Shown: positions 1 to 10,052, counted from the stretch's first letter. The stretch: DNA of 64,000 bases from Phycisphaerae bacterium (GCA_024102815.1 JAGFJJ010000022.1:62001-126000); one strand, 5' to 3'. Notes: generated from the letters alone by a model not told the origin. Made by a program: numbers and translations.

Positions 1-1272
1 GTCCCTTGCCTGTGACATTGCCAAGAGACGCCGTTCAGCAAGGTTGCGTTGTCGCATCGCGACGCTCGCTTGCCAGGATGTCGTCACGATGCCCACGATG
101 AGGGCGAGAAAGGCACACACGACGCCCGTGACCAACGCCCGGTTTCGCACCGCAAACTTCTTCAGCAAGTAATACCGGCTTGGCCGCGCCGCCTGCACCG
201 GTCGGTGCTCCAAGTAGCGCCGAATGTCCTTCCCCAACTCGCCGGCTGACGCGTACCGGAATTGACGTTCCTTGGCCAACGCTCTACCCACGATGTGTTC
301 AATGTCACCACGGAGAGACCTACGTACGGATCCCAGCGGCGTGGGATCGTCCTCTCGAATGGCCCGGAGCGCATCCGGCACCATTCGTCCACGAACGGGC
401 ACCGGTAGCTCGTCTGTCAGCAATTCGTAGGCCAGGACGCCGAGCGAATAGACATCCGACCGCGAGTCAATCTCACCCGGTACTCCCATTGCCTGCTCGG
501 GACTCATGTACGGAATTGTGCCAACGATCTGCCCGACGTCAGTTTGGAGGGTTGTAGCGTGAATATCCGAATCCGTTGATCGAGCGATACCGAAGTCCAG
601 GATTTTGATCTGCCCTCGTTGATCCACGAGAATGTTCGCAGGCTTCAGATCGCGATGAACGATGCCGCTCGTGTGCGCGTGTTCCACGCCGTCACAGACC
701 GTTGCAAGAAGTTCCAGACGTTTCCGATCACTCAGTGCTTCTTCATCGGCGTACACATCGATCGGACGTCCCAGAACATATTCCATGGCAAAGTAGGGCT
801 GTCGCCCGAACCCAGCGTCAAACGTCCCGGCTTCGAAAACCTGCGCAATGGCCGGATGTTGCAGGCGCGCCAGCAAAGTGGCTTCCATATCGAATCGCCG
901 CGCCCGGGCTGGGGAGAGAATTCCCGGTTGAAGCACCTTCACTGCTACGAGTCGTCTCGGCTCGTCCTGTTCGGCCTCAAAGATCAGACCCATTCCGCCT
1001 GAGCCCACGAGTCGACGAATCTTGTAGCGGCCGAGACGCTCCGGAACCCACGGCGGGCGCGCTGCGACGGAAGAATCACTCGGAGGAATTTCGTCGTGTG
1101 TCGCGAAGGGCCCCCCAGTGTCCGCGTCGTGCCGCAGTAGCGTCTCCACTTCGGTGCGCAGCAACTGGTTTCCGCCACAGACCTGGTCCAGATACAACGT
1201 GCGCTTGTCGGGCGGCAACTGGCAGGCGCCTTGGAAGATGCGGCAGACTTCGCGAAATTGACTCTGGCTCAT
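1..1272 (-). CDS. Ser/Thr protein kinase, Hanks type (3' end outside window)
   Basis: Partial gene: the frame stays open to the window edge after 424 codons. It encodes a eukaryotic-like Ser/Thr kinase. Residues 1-80 form the helical leader common in planctomycete kinases. The kinase domain begins near residue 82 with the glycine loop GSGGMG, followed by the ATP-binding Lys112 in VAVKVL, the catalytic HRDLKPAN (His206-Asp208) and the metal-binding DFG. A GTIPYMSPEQ activation segment and a SDVYSLGV motif follow. After the kinase domain comes a hydrophobic segment typical of a single membrane anchor, so the missing C-terminus is probably an extracytoplasmic sensor region. ATG at 1272 was chosen because it gives the usual family start. 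An ECF sigma gene ends 67 bp upstream on the same strand, forming a sigma/kinase pair. Substrate unknown; sensor type cannot be told from this window. Confidence 0.93.
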   Translation of the reverse strand, partial: MSQSQFREVCRIFQGACQLPPDKRTLYLDQVCGGNQLLRTEVETLLRHDADTGGPFATHDEIPPSDSSVAARPPWVPERLGRYKIRRLVGSGGMGLIFEAEQDEPRRLVAVKVLQPGILSPARARRFDMEATLLARLQHPAIAQVFEAGTFDAGFGRQPYFAMEYVLGRPIDVYADEEALSDRKRLELLATVCDGVEHAHTSGIVHRDLKPANILVDQRGQIKILDFGIARSTDSDIHATTLQTDVGQIVGTIPYMSPEQAMGVPGEIDSRSDVYSLGVLAYELLTDELPVPVRGRMVPDALRAIREDDPTPLGSVRRSLRGDIEHIVGRALAKERQFRYASAGELGKDIRRYLEHRPVQAARPSRYYLLKKFAVRNRALVTGVVCAFLALIVGIVTTSWQASVAMRQRNLAERRLLAMSQARD

Positions 1273-1339
1273 GGCAAGGCCTACATACTTGCGGGCGGCA
1301 CGGATTGCTTAAGCAGTGCAGAGGATCCAATCGATGCAA

Positions 1340-1939
1340 CTACGCAGCGTCCATATCATCCAGTTGTCTCCGCAACCAAGCCCGGGCGAATCGCCAGTCG
1401 AGTTCGGCTGTTCGGCGGGACACGCCGAGCACTTCGGCCGCTTCCGCGCAAGACATTCCGCCGAAGAAGCGCAGCTCGACGAGCGCCCCTTGGCGGGCGT
1501 CCAGCGCAGTCAGGCGCTGAACGAGCTCATCCATGTCCAACAGATCGGCTTGCGACTCGATTGCAGGGTCCATCTGGGACGCGAGATGAACCCGCCGGGC
1601 ATCGCCACCCCGTTTGGAGGCGCGGACCCGCCGGGCATGGTCAACGAGAATCTGGCGCATCACCTTGGCCGCCACCGCGCGGAAATGGGCTTCGTTCTTC
1701 CAATCTCCCGGTTTTGATTTCGCCAGGCGAACAAAGGCCTCATGAACCAGGGCAGTCGGCTGCAGCGTATGCCTCTTGTTAGTGCCTCGGAACAACTCTG
1801 CGGCCAGCGAGCGCAGCTCATCATAAACGATGGGCATCAGCGCGGTGACATGAGCAACGCAGTGCCGTTCGACACCAGGTGACGAAGTGCCCGCGCTGCG
1901 CGGTGATCCACCGTCGTGTTTTCCTGAAATTCCTGACAT
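1340..1939 (-). CDS. ECF-family RNA polymerase sigma factor (planctomycete type)
   Basis: A 199-aa ECF sigma factor of the planctomycete-enriched family (Sigma70_ECF, PF07638; TIGR02999-like). Region 2 includes VYDELRSLAAELF, the hallmark LQPTALVHEAFVRL, and a basic DHARRVRASKRGG stretch. Region 4 has a helix-turn-helix around LRFFGGMSCAEAAEVLGVSRRTAELDWRFARAWL. It directs core RNA polymerase to dedicated promoters. The downstream gene on the same strand is a Ser/Thr kinase, the usual partner proposed to control such sigma factors by phosphorylation. Upstream and divergent lies a 1467-aa secreted Cys-rich/LamG protein, which could be a target gene; that is inference. No clear Shine-Dalgarno sequence precedes ATG 1939, and the first ~28 residues are atypical, so the true start may be internal. 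Confidence 0.93.
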   Translation of the reverse strand: MSGISGKHDGGSPRSAGTSSPGVERHCVAHVTALMPIVYDELRSLAAELFRGTNKRHTLQPTALVHEAFVRLAKSKPGDWKNEAHFRAVAAKVMRQILVDHARRVRASKRGGDARRVHLASQMDPAIESQADLLDMDELVQRLTALDARQGALVELRFFGGMSCAEAAEVLGVSRRTAELDWRFARAWLRRQLDDMDAA

Positions 1940-2227
1940 ATTCGGCCCAATACCATCCTAACGAAATCTCGTCGCCACGGCAAAACGCGTATCACCCCGA
2001 GCAGAAACGGTTTAGGTCGCCCGGACAAGGCCCGGGTACCATCGGATTCCTGATAATCTCGACCGTTTTTTGCGCAATGGTCCCTCAAAATGCGTTTGGA
2101 AGGGTAGGCGCCGCCACGCCCCATGCGTCAGTGCTCGGGCTGATTGACTGCTTGTGGGCGAGAGAACCCCGGAAGGGCGGCGACCGGAACTGGACGACTC
2201 GGGCCAAATCAAGCGGAGGCTATCACC

Positions 2228-5200
2228 ATGCGTCTGAAATCCGTACTCGGTCTGCACCCTTTATTCGTCATGATGGTCTCAATAGCTCCGCTGATGCTGC
2301 CCCATCCAGGACTCGCCGCGGCAGGCGCCGAGAAACCCCGGCCCACTGGGACGGAACGACCGGAGGCGACACCGGGTCCGTTGTCGGCCTCTCTAATCGA
2401 CGAGAAGGCAAGGATGATCGTCGGCGCGGACACCGAACCACCTGATTCCAATGCGCTTGGACTGCCGAACGAATGCACGACCAGTCCCGACCGCACGACG
2501 TGCGTTGGGACATGCGAAGCGGCCGGCATCGACGAGTGTGCGCCGGTTGAGATTCTTGTCACGCCGGAGGGACAGTTCATCGAAATCACGTGCTGTGAGT
2601 GCGCGCCGCCTGCCTGCCGTCTCGAATACACGCAAGCGCTGGGTATGCGCTGCGTCGGGACCTGTCCGTCACCGCCCGGTGGCGAATGCAGTCTCGTTGG
2701 CGAGGGCAACCCCGACGGGACTATCAGCTACCATTGCGAATGCGCCGACCCCACGGCGCCCCATGCCTGCGAATTCGTGTCGCAGTGCAACCCGAGGTGT
2801 CCCGGACAATGCTACGAACGATGCACCGGCAACTGTCAGGCACCCGGAGAGGTGTGCCTGCCGCACATCGTGACTGAATCGGCCAACGGGATTGCAGATT
2901 TCCATGTGACCGAATGCGACTGCGCCCCAATTGGGGACGACCCCTGCCGGCCTATCATCGACGCGACGGGGCATGTGGCTTGCATCGGCTCAACTTGCGC
3001 CAAGCAAGGCGTCACCTGCGAGCTCATCCCCACCGTCAATCCGGACGGTACGGTCGACTACAGCTGCTGCCCGGGAGGCGACCCACGCGGTGCGTGCTGT
3101 GCCGACATCCCTGGTGTTGGGCTGACGTGCGTTGAGACGACGCAGTTCGACTGCCTGAACAATCTGGGCGGGACATATTTCGGTGACGGCTCGATGTGCG
3201 ATGACGTTCAGTGCCCCGACCCCCCGCCAACAGGAGCCTGCTGCCACGAGGATGCCACGGGCAATCCCGTTTGCACTGTTACGACGGCCGACGATTGCGT
3301 GCATAATCTTGGAGGCACATACCAGGGCGATGGAACCCCCTGCACACCGGACCCCTGCGAACGCGGAGCGTGTTGCTATCGCGATCCGGTTGACCCGAGC
3401 ACGACGCTTTGCCAGGTGATGACACTTGGCGATTGCGATGCCCTTGGCGGAATTTTCCACGGCGTTGGATCGAGCTGCACGCCGTGGCCCTGCCAGGTAG
3501 AAGGCGCCTGCTGTGTCCCTGATTGCCCCGCGCCAACCTGTGCGCTCACATCCGGGTTCACGGAATGCGTGCAGATTCTGGGCGGCATCTACCAGGGCGA
3601 CAATACGTCGTGTACACCGAACCCCTGTAGCACACCCGAAGGCGCCTGTTGCCATGTTGACGCGCTGGGTGTACCCACATGCACCGTCACGAGCCAATTC
3701 TGTTGCACAACACAACTAATGGGAACATATCAGGGAGATGATTCTGCATGCGATGCCGACCTTTGCCCAAGCACAGGCGCATGCTGCACGCTCGTCGGCG
3801 GCGTCTATCAGTGCACAGAAATTCCATTCGAGGACTGCGTTCCTCCGTCGGTCTACCACGGACTCGGCACGACCTGCAATCCAGATGCATGCTGTGACAA
3901 GGACACGAAGATCTACGCCATCAAGAATGGTGGCGAACTCTATGAGATAGACCCGGATGCCGCTACGACTACAAATGTCGGCTCTGTTCCTGGCGGATAC
4001 GCGATCGCTCCTGGCCCAACGCCCAATTCCCTTTATGTGACAACGGCTTCAGGTATCCTCACGATTTTCGACGTCGTATCAGGCCTCGGATCCTCCGTTG
4101 GCCCGGGCGCTCTGCCGCTGGGCATTTCCGAAGGACGCGACGGTTGGCTCTACAGCATCGACTTTGCCGACCTGTACCGCACCAACCCCGGAACCGGAGC
4201 CAGCACCTTCATTGGCAGCGGTGCAAACGTCTACGCGGGCGACATCGCGGCCAACGAATGCGGAGATTTGTTCGGCGTACCATGGGGAAACCTCGTTCGC
4301 GTCGACAAGATATCGGGAGCCCAGACGGTCGTTGGCTTCAACGGAATGGTCTTCTGGGGTCTCGCGTTTTCGCTGGACGGTAGGTTATGGGCGGCCGAAC
4401 CATACGGACAGCTCTTTCAGCTCGATCCCGATACCGGCGCTGTCATTGACTCACCCATGAATCTGGGTTTCACGCCGCTGGACATGGCCTCGCAACCGTA
4501 CAAACCGTGCCACGAATGCGCCCGGCCGCCGTTGAGTCTTCGGGAGTGGTGGGCTCTCGACGAAACAACCGTGCCTCCCTCGACAATTCCGGTTGCCGCC
4601 GGGAAAGATGGACTGAACGGCGTGCACGTAGGTGGACCCACACCCGTGGCGGGTGCCGTGAATGTCGCTCTCGAGTTCGACGGCGTGGACGACCATGTCC
4701 GAGTCCCGGACCACTTCAAGATTGACTTCGGCAAGGGGCCATTCTCGATCGATGCGTGGATCAAGACCGAGGCGGCCACGGGTATTCAACCTATTGTGGA
4801 CAAGCGCGCTCTCGCCGGCGGCGTACCCCGTGGGTACTGGTTCTATTTGATCAATGGCGAGCTCGCATTCCAACTCGGCGACGGCGCCGGCGCAACGGAC
4901 TATGTGCGTCCCGGACTGATCGCCGATGGCCAGTGGCACCACGTTGCCGTCACCGTGAAACGGACGAGTGCAACCGGACTCCGGTTGTACGTCGACGGTC
5001 TCGCGGTCGCCTTCGACCCGACACCGCACACGGGGAACATCTCCAATAACGCTGAACTCCTCATTGGTGCGAGTCATCCCATTCCGACAGCTTCCTTCTA
5101 CGAAGGACGCATTGACGAAGTGCAGGTATTCCGCCGTGCGATTGACGCGGGCGAGGTCCAGGCCATCTACACCGCAGGCAGTGCGGGCAAGTGCCGGGAA

Positions 5201-6631
5201 CACTGCATCGTCCCTTCCCCCGTGCTATTCTGCAAGAACCAGAATTCCCGCAACGCGAATATTCAAATTTGCAACTACTGCCCCACACCCAAAACCTTCA
5301 ACTGGTCACTCAGCGGTCCGCTGAGCGGGTCAGGGTGCGATGCGCTTGGGACCATGACCTTTACGCCTTCGTCGGGATCGGTCACGGTCGCCGGTGGTTG
5401 CCAATCGATACCCATTACAGTTACGCGGCCGATCGGCATGGTGCCCGGCGATATCGGCTGCTACGAATTGAATGTTGTGAATGCCGCCAACGGCGCGACT
5501 TTCGGTTGTCAGGGTGAACTGAAGGCCACGAACAAGTGGTGTTTGGTCGTGCTGGAAGGTGTCCCGATCGACATCAAGAAGCTCCCCGTGGGCGTCAGCA
5601 CACCGATTGGCTTCGAGTTCGCTAACGAAGAAGATGCGGATGGGCATCTTGACTACGAAATCCAGGCCGTCGTCGGAACCGTCAACCAACCACAGGTCGC
5701 TCAGGTCTCGCTGGATGGTCTGCCACCGGGGCAGCCGGTAACCGGAGCCGTGGACATACCACCTGGAAGTTCAATGGCAGATACTGTGGAAGTGACACTT
5801 CTGGAGCACGAGCCATTCAATTTCCATAGGCTACTTTTCCGATTCGACCTCGATAACGATGGGACGAATGACGATGCGCTCTCCATTCCGATGGAATCGG
5901 AAGAATCCGCACTCGCTCCGCCCCTTGCTGCTGCCGGTTACCCTCACGGCGCACCCAAGAATCGATATGTCTCGTTTGTTCCCAATCCCGCAAGTGGTGG
6001 CCTGCAGTATGCGTACGAAGTCAAACATGTTGACACGTCGCAATCGCATTACATCAGCACGCCGCGCTCTACCCCAACGACTGCGGCTGGGGAGGGACTC
6101 ACGTTTCTCGTGGCCGACCAATCACCCGTGCTTTACGAGTGGACCCAGTTGGCGCAAATCCACGTCGGCGGCTGCCTGATCGCACCGGGAGAAAACTATG
6201 AGGTACGAGCCACACCAGATGGCATTTCGTACTCAACACCGTTAGCCGTCTCGACTACCGCAATTCCTTCGAACGGCCGCTGGTGGGCCGATGTCGTCGG
6301 CGTATTCTCCGCAGCAGGTGATGCGGGTACTTCACCGCCAACCCCACCCTCGGCGTGGACGCCACCGAACGGCGGCGTTACCGGATTCGACATCGCCGCT
6401 GCGTTGCAGGCTGCGGTCAGCGGCGCGACGGCACCGCATGTCACGTGGACGGACATCAATGGGCAGCAGCCCGATCGCGTCACAAATGGAAACGACGTAC
6501 TGCGTGTCGTCAACGCGTTTTCCCTGGGATCGGGGCGCGAATTCTATCCTTTCGATGTTCCCAATGCGCCTGGTCCGCAGGGGCAAGACCCCTGCCCGGC
6601 ACCGCCCCTCGAATCGGAATTGGCGCCATAG
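2228..6631 (+). CDS. Giant secreted Cys-rich/LamG/dockerin-like protein (1467 aa)
   Basis: Predicted exported surface protein. ATG 2228 is chosen over an upstream in-frame start because GGAGG (2215-2219) sits 8 nt before it and the next residues form a signal peptide (MRLKSVLG... to about Ala31). Residues 80-285 are Cys-rich and repeat-like (CVGTC, CSLVGEGNPDGT). Residues 287-555 hold six ~45-aa repeats beginning GACC, followed by C-x-VT/T-x-x-x-C, LGGxYxGDG and CTPxPC. Residues 560-757 resemble a beta-propeller-like segment (YAIKNGGELYEIDPD, LFQLDPDTGAV). Residues 770-985 form a LamG/concanavalin-like domain (LEFDGVDDHVRV, DGQWHHVAVTV, YEGRIDEVQVFRRA). The last ~100 residues contain two related motifs, PNGGVTGFDIAAALQ and PDRVTNGNDVLRVV, that look dockerin-like. 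The gene is divergent from an ECF/kinase pair. Likely role: adhesion or carbohydrate binding. Exact function unknown. Confidence 0.88.
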   Translation: MRLKSVLGLHPLFVMMVSIAPLMLPHPGLAAAGAEKPRPTGTERPEATPGPLSASLIDEKARMIVGADTEPPDSNALGLPNECTTSPDRTTCVGTCEAAGIDECAPVEILVTPEGQFIEITCCECAPPACRLEYTQALGMRCVGTCPSPPGGECSLVGEGNPDGTISYHCECADPTAPHACEFVSQCNPRCPGQCYERCTGNCQAPGEVCLPHIVTESANGIADFHVTECDCAPIGDDPCRPIIDATGHVACIGSTCAKQGVTCELIPTVNPDGTVDYSCCPGGDPRGACCADIPGVGLTCVETTQFDCLNNLGGTYFGDGSMCDDVQCPDPPPTGACCHEDATGNPVCTVTTADDCVHNLGGTYQGDGTPCTPDPCERGACCYRDPVDPSTTLCQVMTLGDCDALGGIFHGVGSSCTPWPCQVEGACCVPDCPAPTCALTSGFTECVQILGGIYQGDNTSCTPNPCSTPEGACCHVDALGVPTCTVTSQFCCTTQLMGTYQGDDSACDADLCPSTGACCTLVGGVYQCTEIPFEDCVPPSVYHGLGTTCNPDACCDKDTKIYAIKNGGELYEIDPDAATTTNVGSVPGGYAIAPGPTPNSLYVTTASGILTIFDVVSGLGSSVGPGALPLGISEGRDGWLYSIDFADLYRTNPGTGASTFIGSGANVYAGDIAANECGDLFGVPWGNLVRVDKISGAQTVVGFNGMVFWGLAFSLDGRLWAAEPYGQLFQLDPDTGAVIDSPMNLGFTPLDMASQPYKPCHECARPPLSLREWWALDETTVPPSTIPVAAGKDGLNGVHVGGPTPVAGAVNVALEFDGVDDHVRVPDHFKIDFGKGPFSIDAWIKTEAATGIQPIVDKRALAGGVPRGYWFYLINGELAFQLGDGAGATDYVRPGLIADGQWHHVAVTVKRTSATGLRLYVDGLAVAFDPTPHTGNISNNAELLIGASHPIPTASFYEGRIDEVQVFRRAIDAGEVQAIYTAGSAGKCREHCIVPSPVLFCKNQNSRNANIQICNYCPTPKTFNWSLSGPLSGSGCDALGTMTFTPSSGSVTVAGGCQSIPITVTRPIGMVPGDIGCYELNVVNAANGATFGCQGELKATNKWCLVVLEGVPIDIKKLPVGVSTPIGFEFANEEDADGHLDYEIQAVVGTVNQPQVAQVSLDGLPPGQPVTGAVDIPPGSSMADTVEVTLLEHEPFNFHRLLFRFDLDNDGTNDDALSIPMESEESALAPPLAAAGYPHGAPKNRYVSFVPNPASGGLQYAYEVKHVDTSQSHYISTPRSTPTTAAGEGLTFLVADQSPVLYEWTQLAQIHVGGCLIAPGENYEVRATPDGISYSTPLAVSTTAIPSNGRWWADVVGVFSAAGDAGTSPPTPPSAWTPPNGGVTGFDIAAALQAAVSGATAPHVTWTDINGQQPDRVTNGNDVLRVVNAFSLGSGREFYPFDVPNAPGPQGQDPCPAPPLESELAP

Positions 6632-6660
6632 GCGGGGCCTCTTGTCCCAAGGACCCCGCC
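6631..6660 (+). terminator. Hairpin at the end of the giant-protein gene
   Basis: A perfect 7-bp stem, GGCGGGG (6631-6637) with CCCCGCC (6654-6660), overlaps the stop codon of the upstream gene. There is no T-tract after it, so it may slow or protect the transcript end rather than act as a classical intrinsic terminator. Confidence 0.5.
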
Positions 6661-7334
6661 TTCAGCAAACGCAATTGATCACGAGCCAGGGACGGAGGCG
6701 TGATCCGGCGATTGAGCAGAGGCATCAATGAACCTGGCATGGAATCGGCCGTCGGGTGCAATTACTGTTGTTCGCCCGGCGGCCGCTCGGCCCTTCAGGC
6801 AGTCAGGTACCTGGTCGCTTTACGCACCCTTTGGCGGCGCAAGCCGTAGGGAAGGCCGAAATACGGACCAATCATAGCGGCGGCTGGACGAGGCCGATTT
6901 CGGCAGGGCCATCGTTCGGAAAGCTGGCAACTCAGACCTCTGAGCCCGTAGCGGAAGCGGGACACGGTCCCGCCTGCCATGGAACATCCGCACGTTAACG
7001 AGCGACGGCCCGCAAGGCACAGGACCGCCCGCGGGCCGCGCAGCGTTACCTGTTCGCCGTGCGTAACGCCAAGAGGCCGCTCACTCAGCGGTACGGGACG
7101 ATGTCGGCAATCCAATCGGAATCGACCACGCGAGCGCAACTCCGTCTGAAGCAGGATGTTGCTGCGTCCGCTCTGCTGTGAAGCGAGACGGCCTCCAGGG
7201 CACGCTCACCTGCTCCTGGCACCCAACGCAGAGGGTCCCCGTCCGAGTTGGCATCGGCACGCCGGAGTCGTTACGATCCGCCTCATTGCTGCCCAGTTCG
7301 CCTGATCCCCGATACTGGCGGTTCGACCTGCGGA
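6661..7334. other. 674-bp intergenic stretch without a supported gene
   Basis: No frame shows convincing protein character, signal peptide or family motif. It separates the giant secreted-protein gene from the second ECF/kinase pair and presumably holds that operon's promoter. No strong -35/-10 pair or repeat was recognised. Confidence 0.6.
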
Positions 7335-7931
7335 ATGACGATCCCCGTGCCCACGAAACCGATTACACACGACGCTCTCACTCAACACCTGAGCCGACTT
7401 GCTCCTCAATTGCGAGCGTACGTTGAGCGCCGCATCCCTGCCGTTTTCCGGGCGCTGATTTCGCCGGATGACGTTCTTCAGGAAACTTGGACCGCCGCCT
7501 ATCGCTCGGCCGGTAGATTTGAGCCGATTGCCGACGGCGCGATCGACCGCTGGATATATCGAATCGCCGAACAGCGGCTGCTTCTGGCACTGCGCCATCT
7601 TCGACGACAAAAGCGCGGGGGCAACGTCGGACATGTGAGCGGATACGTCCCGGACTCTTCATACCTGGATCTGTTCAGCCGGCTCAGTTCTCCCGGTCGG
7701 ACTCCCAGCAGTGTGGCGGCGTCTCAAGAGGCTATTCGTACGATGCGCTCAGCCCTGGACTCCCTGGATGAGGACCAGCGCCGTGCGGTCAGCCTGCACC
7801 ACCTGGAAGGGCTGACCCGCGCGGAGGTCGCCGAAGTCATGGACCGAACGAAGCCGGCGGTAAACGGCCTGATCTATCGCGCAATGGACGAATTGCGCAA
7901 GGTGCTGCGACGAACCCGGCCTCAAGACTGA
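7335..7931 (+). CDS. ECF-family RNA polymerase sigma factor (second copy)
   Basis: A 198-aa ECF-type sigma factor, reading from ATG 7335 (MTIPVPTKP). The frame opens earlier at 7248, but that extension is compositionally poor. Region 2 includes YVERRIPAVFRALISPDDVLQETWTAAY; region 4 includes LDSLDEDQRRAVSLHHLEGLTRAEVAEVMDRTKPAVNGLIYRAMDEL with a helix-turn-helix. It belongs to a different subgroup from the two leftward ECF genes: it lacks the LQPTALVHEA motif and instead has the SPDDVLQETW form. The kinase gene begins 27 bp downstream, so the two are almost certainly co-transcribed. It would recruit RNA polymerase to a small regulon; targets are unknown. Confidence 0.9.
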   Translation: MTIPVPTKPITHDALTQHLSRLAPQLRAYVERRIPAVFRALISPDDVLQETWTAAYRSAGRFEPIADGAIDRWIYRIAEQRLLLALRHLRRQKRGGNVGHVSGYVPDSSYLDLFSRLSSPGRTPSSVAASQEAIRTMRSALDSLDEDQRRAVSLHHLEGLTRAEVAEVMDRTKPAVNGLIYRAMDELRKVLRRTRPQD

Positions 7932-7958
7932 CAATTCCCCGAGATGTGAGACGGCAAC

Positions 7959-10052
7959 ATGGACCACCACCGGCCCACGACGACTGCCGACGAACGCTGC
8001 GAGCGGATCGAGCGGGTTCTGGCTGAGCTCACCGGCCAAGTAGGCCAGTGCGATGCGATCGACTTCCGGGGGGTGGAACGAGAGCATCCCGAACTAATGC
8101 CTGATTTGGGCGAGCGCCTTCGACTCCTGGAAGGTATTCACAAGGCGTCTCTCGCGGTTCGTCAACAAGAATTGGGATCTCCCGTGGACGATTCCACGGC
8201 CGACCTGGCGGATCTGGAAAAAGCGCTTCCCGGTTACGACATCCTGGAGCGCCTTCGGTACGGCGGACAGGGCGTTGTCTACCGCGCTTTTCAGCGCTCC
8301 ACGGAGCGAATGGTGGCGATCAAGGTCCTGCTCGACGGGTTGCTGGTCTCGCCACGTCAACAGCGTCGATTTGTCCGCGAGGTCCGCTTGGCCTCGCGCC
8401 TGCACCACCCGAACATCGTCGGGATATACGAGGCTGGAATTGTCAGCCGGCGCCCCTACTACGTCATGGAGTTCGTCGACGGGGTGGCCCTGGACGATTA
8501 CATCCTGTTGCACGGATTGGACGCCCGGCAAACGGTCGCCTTGATCGTCAAGGTCTGCCATGCTGTCCACTCTGCCCATCAACGTGGAATTATCCACCGC
8601 GACCTCAAACCATCCAACATTCTCGTGGATGACCAAGGGGAGCCGAGAGTACTGGATTTCGGCCTGGCCAAGCTCATAGCCGGCGACGGCGATTCCGACG
8701 AGGATCTGTCTCTTGCCGGCCGCGTAGTCGGCACGCTTCCTTATTTGAGTCCCGAACAGGCAACCTCCGATGACGGCCAAGTGGACATCCGCACCGATGT
8801 TTACGCACTGGGTGTCATCTTGTATCAGGCACTGACCGATCAGTTTCCATATCCCGTTAGCGGGCCGGCACACCGCGTCCTGGCCAATATCGCAGCGCGA
8901 GAGCCGGCGTCATTGCGCAAGCTCCTTCGGGGCCGAGTCGGGTCCGATCTGACCACGGCCCGTGGCGCAAACGACGATCTTGAAAGGGTCGTTCTGAAGG
9001 CGCTGGCCAAGAATCCAAACGGCCGATACCAATCGATGGAGAGCCTTGCGGTCGACTTGGAGCGATTTCTCCGGGGAGAGGCGGTGGCAGCCAAAGCACA
9101 CCACCGTCTCTACCAGCTTCGCAAAGCAGCCCGACGTTTCCGATGGCCATTATTGGTCGCTTCCGCCTTCGTAATCGTGATTCTTCTGGCTCAATGGGCC
9201 GTGTTTCGTGCCGAACAACGTCGACGCGAGGACGCCCGCCTCGCCGCCCTCGGACTCGACCTTGGCGGCCTTGTTCGGTTGGGCGCCGACTACCAGAAAG
9301 AGGGTGATGCCGACAAGGCGCTTGCTCTGTTCCAGACTGCCCTGCAACTCAGCCCTGATGAACCTGAATTGGATGCAGCCGCTGCATTTCGGTTTGACGC
9401 GCTCTACAGGTCGGCTACTGCGCACTACGAGAACCGTAGACCGGAGGAAGCAAGACCGTACGCCGACCAAGCTGAAGTATTGGCTGAGCGCCTTATTGAA
9501 CGCGATCCCAATAATCCGCAGTGGCGGCGGTTCCGCGCAATCGCAGCCACGCTCCGAGCGGAGGACGCTTTCGCATCCAAGAATTGGGTGGGCTGCGTCG
9601 AACATCTGAACGAGGCTGTCCACACAATGCATGTCTTGCGGAACTCATCGCCCGGCAATACGGCCCTGGACTTGGATCTCGTTCGGTTTCTCTGCCGCCG
9701 AGCCACATGCCTGATGAAAGAAAAAGAGCTTCCCAGGGCGTTCGCAGATGCCAGGTTGTCCCGGGAGATTCTACTCCCCCTTTACAATGAGGACGTGCAG
9801 GACCTGAACTACGCTATAGAACTGGCAGTTGCTGAAGCGTCTCTAGCCGTCCTGAACATGACCCTCCGTACTACCGAGGGAAATGCCCGCGCCTCCGAAT
9901 GGCTTGATTCCGCCGAGTCTCGCATACGCGCGATCCAAGCTCTCCCGGATTCAGAGGGTCGCGCGTGGTCCATCTCAAGGCTCATGGATTCCATTCAGGC
10001 AAATCGTAAGATACTCGCTAAGCGGCTGGCTGCGTCTCAAGAAGGCCGCTAG
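7959..10052 (+). CDS. Ser/Thr protein kinase with transmembrane helix and TPR-like C-terminus
   Basis: A 697-aa Hanks-type kinase. The kinase domain spans roughly residues 92-370: glycine loop YGGQGVVYRA, ATP-binding Lys122, HRDLKPSN with Asp215, DFG at 233-235, and GTLPYLSPEQ. A short basic linker precedes a single transmembrane helix at about 397-417 (WPLLVASAFVIVILLAQWAVF). The C-terminal ~280 residues contain TPR-like helices (YQKEGDADKALALFQTALQLSPDEPEL; YADQAEVLAERLIERDPNNPQW). Its position directly behind an ECF sigma gene suggests it transmits a periplasmic or protein-interaction cue to that sigma factor. The stop codon overlaps the end of a convergent gene by 4 bp. Confidence 0.93.
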   Translation: MDHHRPTTTADERCERIERVLAELTGQVGQCDAIDFRGVEREHPELMPDLGERLRLLEGIHKASLAVRQQELGSPVDDSTADLADLEKALPGYDILERLRYGGQGVVYRAFQRSTERMVAIKVLLDGLLVSPRQQRRFVREVRLASRLHHPNIVGIYEAGIVSRRPYYVMEFVDGVALDDYILLHGLDARQTVALIVKVCHAVHSAHQRGIIHRDLKPSNILVDDQGEPRVLDFGLAKLIAGDGDSDEDLSLAGRVVGTLPYLSPEQATSDDGQVDIRTDVYALGVILYQALTDQFPYPVSGPAHRVLANIAAREPASLRKLLRGRVGSDLTTARGANDDLERVVLKALAKNPNGRYQSMESLAVDLERFLRGEAVAAKAHHRLYQLRKAARRFRWPLLVASAFVIVILLAQWAVFRAEQRRREDARLAALGLDLGGLVRLGADYQKEGDADKALALFQTALQLSPDEPELDAAAAFRFDALYRSATAHYENRRPEEARPYADQAEVLAERLIERDPNNPQWRRFRAIAATLRAEDAFASKNWVGCVEHLNEAVHTMHVLRNSSPGNTALDLDLVRFLCRRATCLMKEKELPRAFADARLSREILLPLYNEDVQDLNYAIELAVAEASLAVLNMTLRTTEGNARASEWLDSAESRIRAIQALPDSEGRAWSISRLMDSIQANRKILAKRLAASQEGR

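Noticed and set aside
6795-7139. Minus-strand frame in the 6.7-7.3 kb gap
   Set aside because: No ribosome-binding site or family character; Arg-rich noise.
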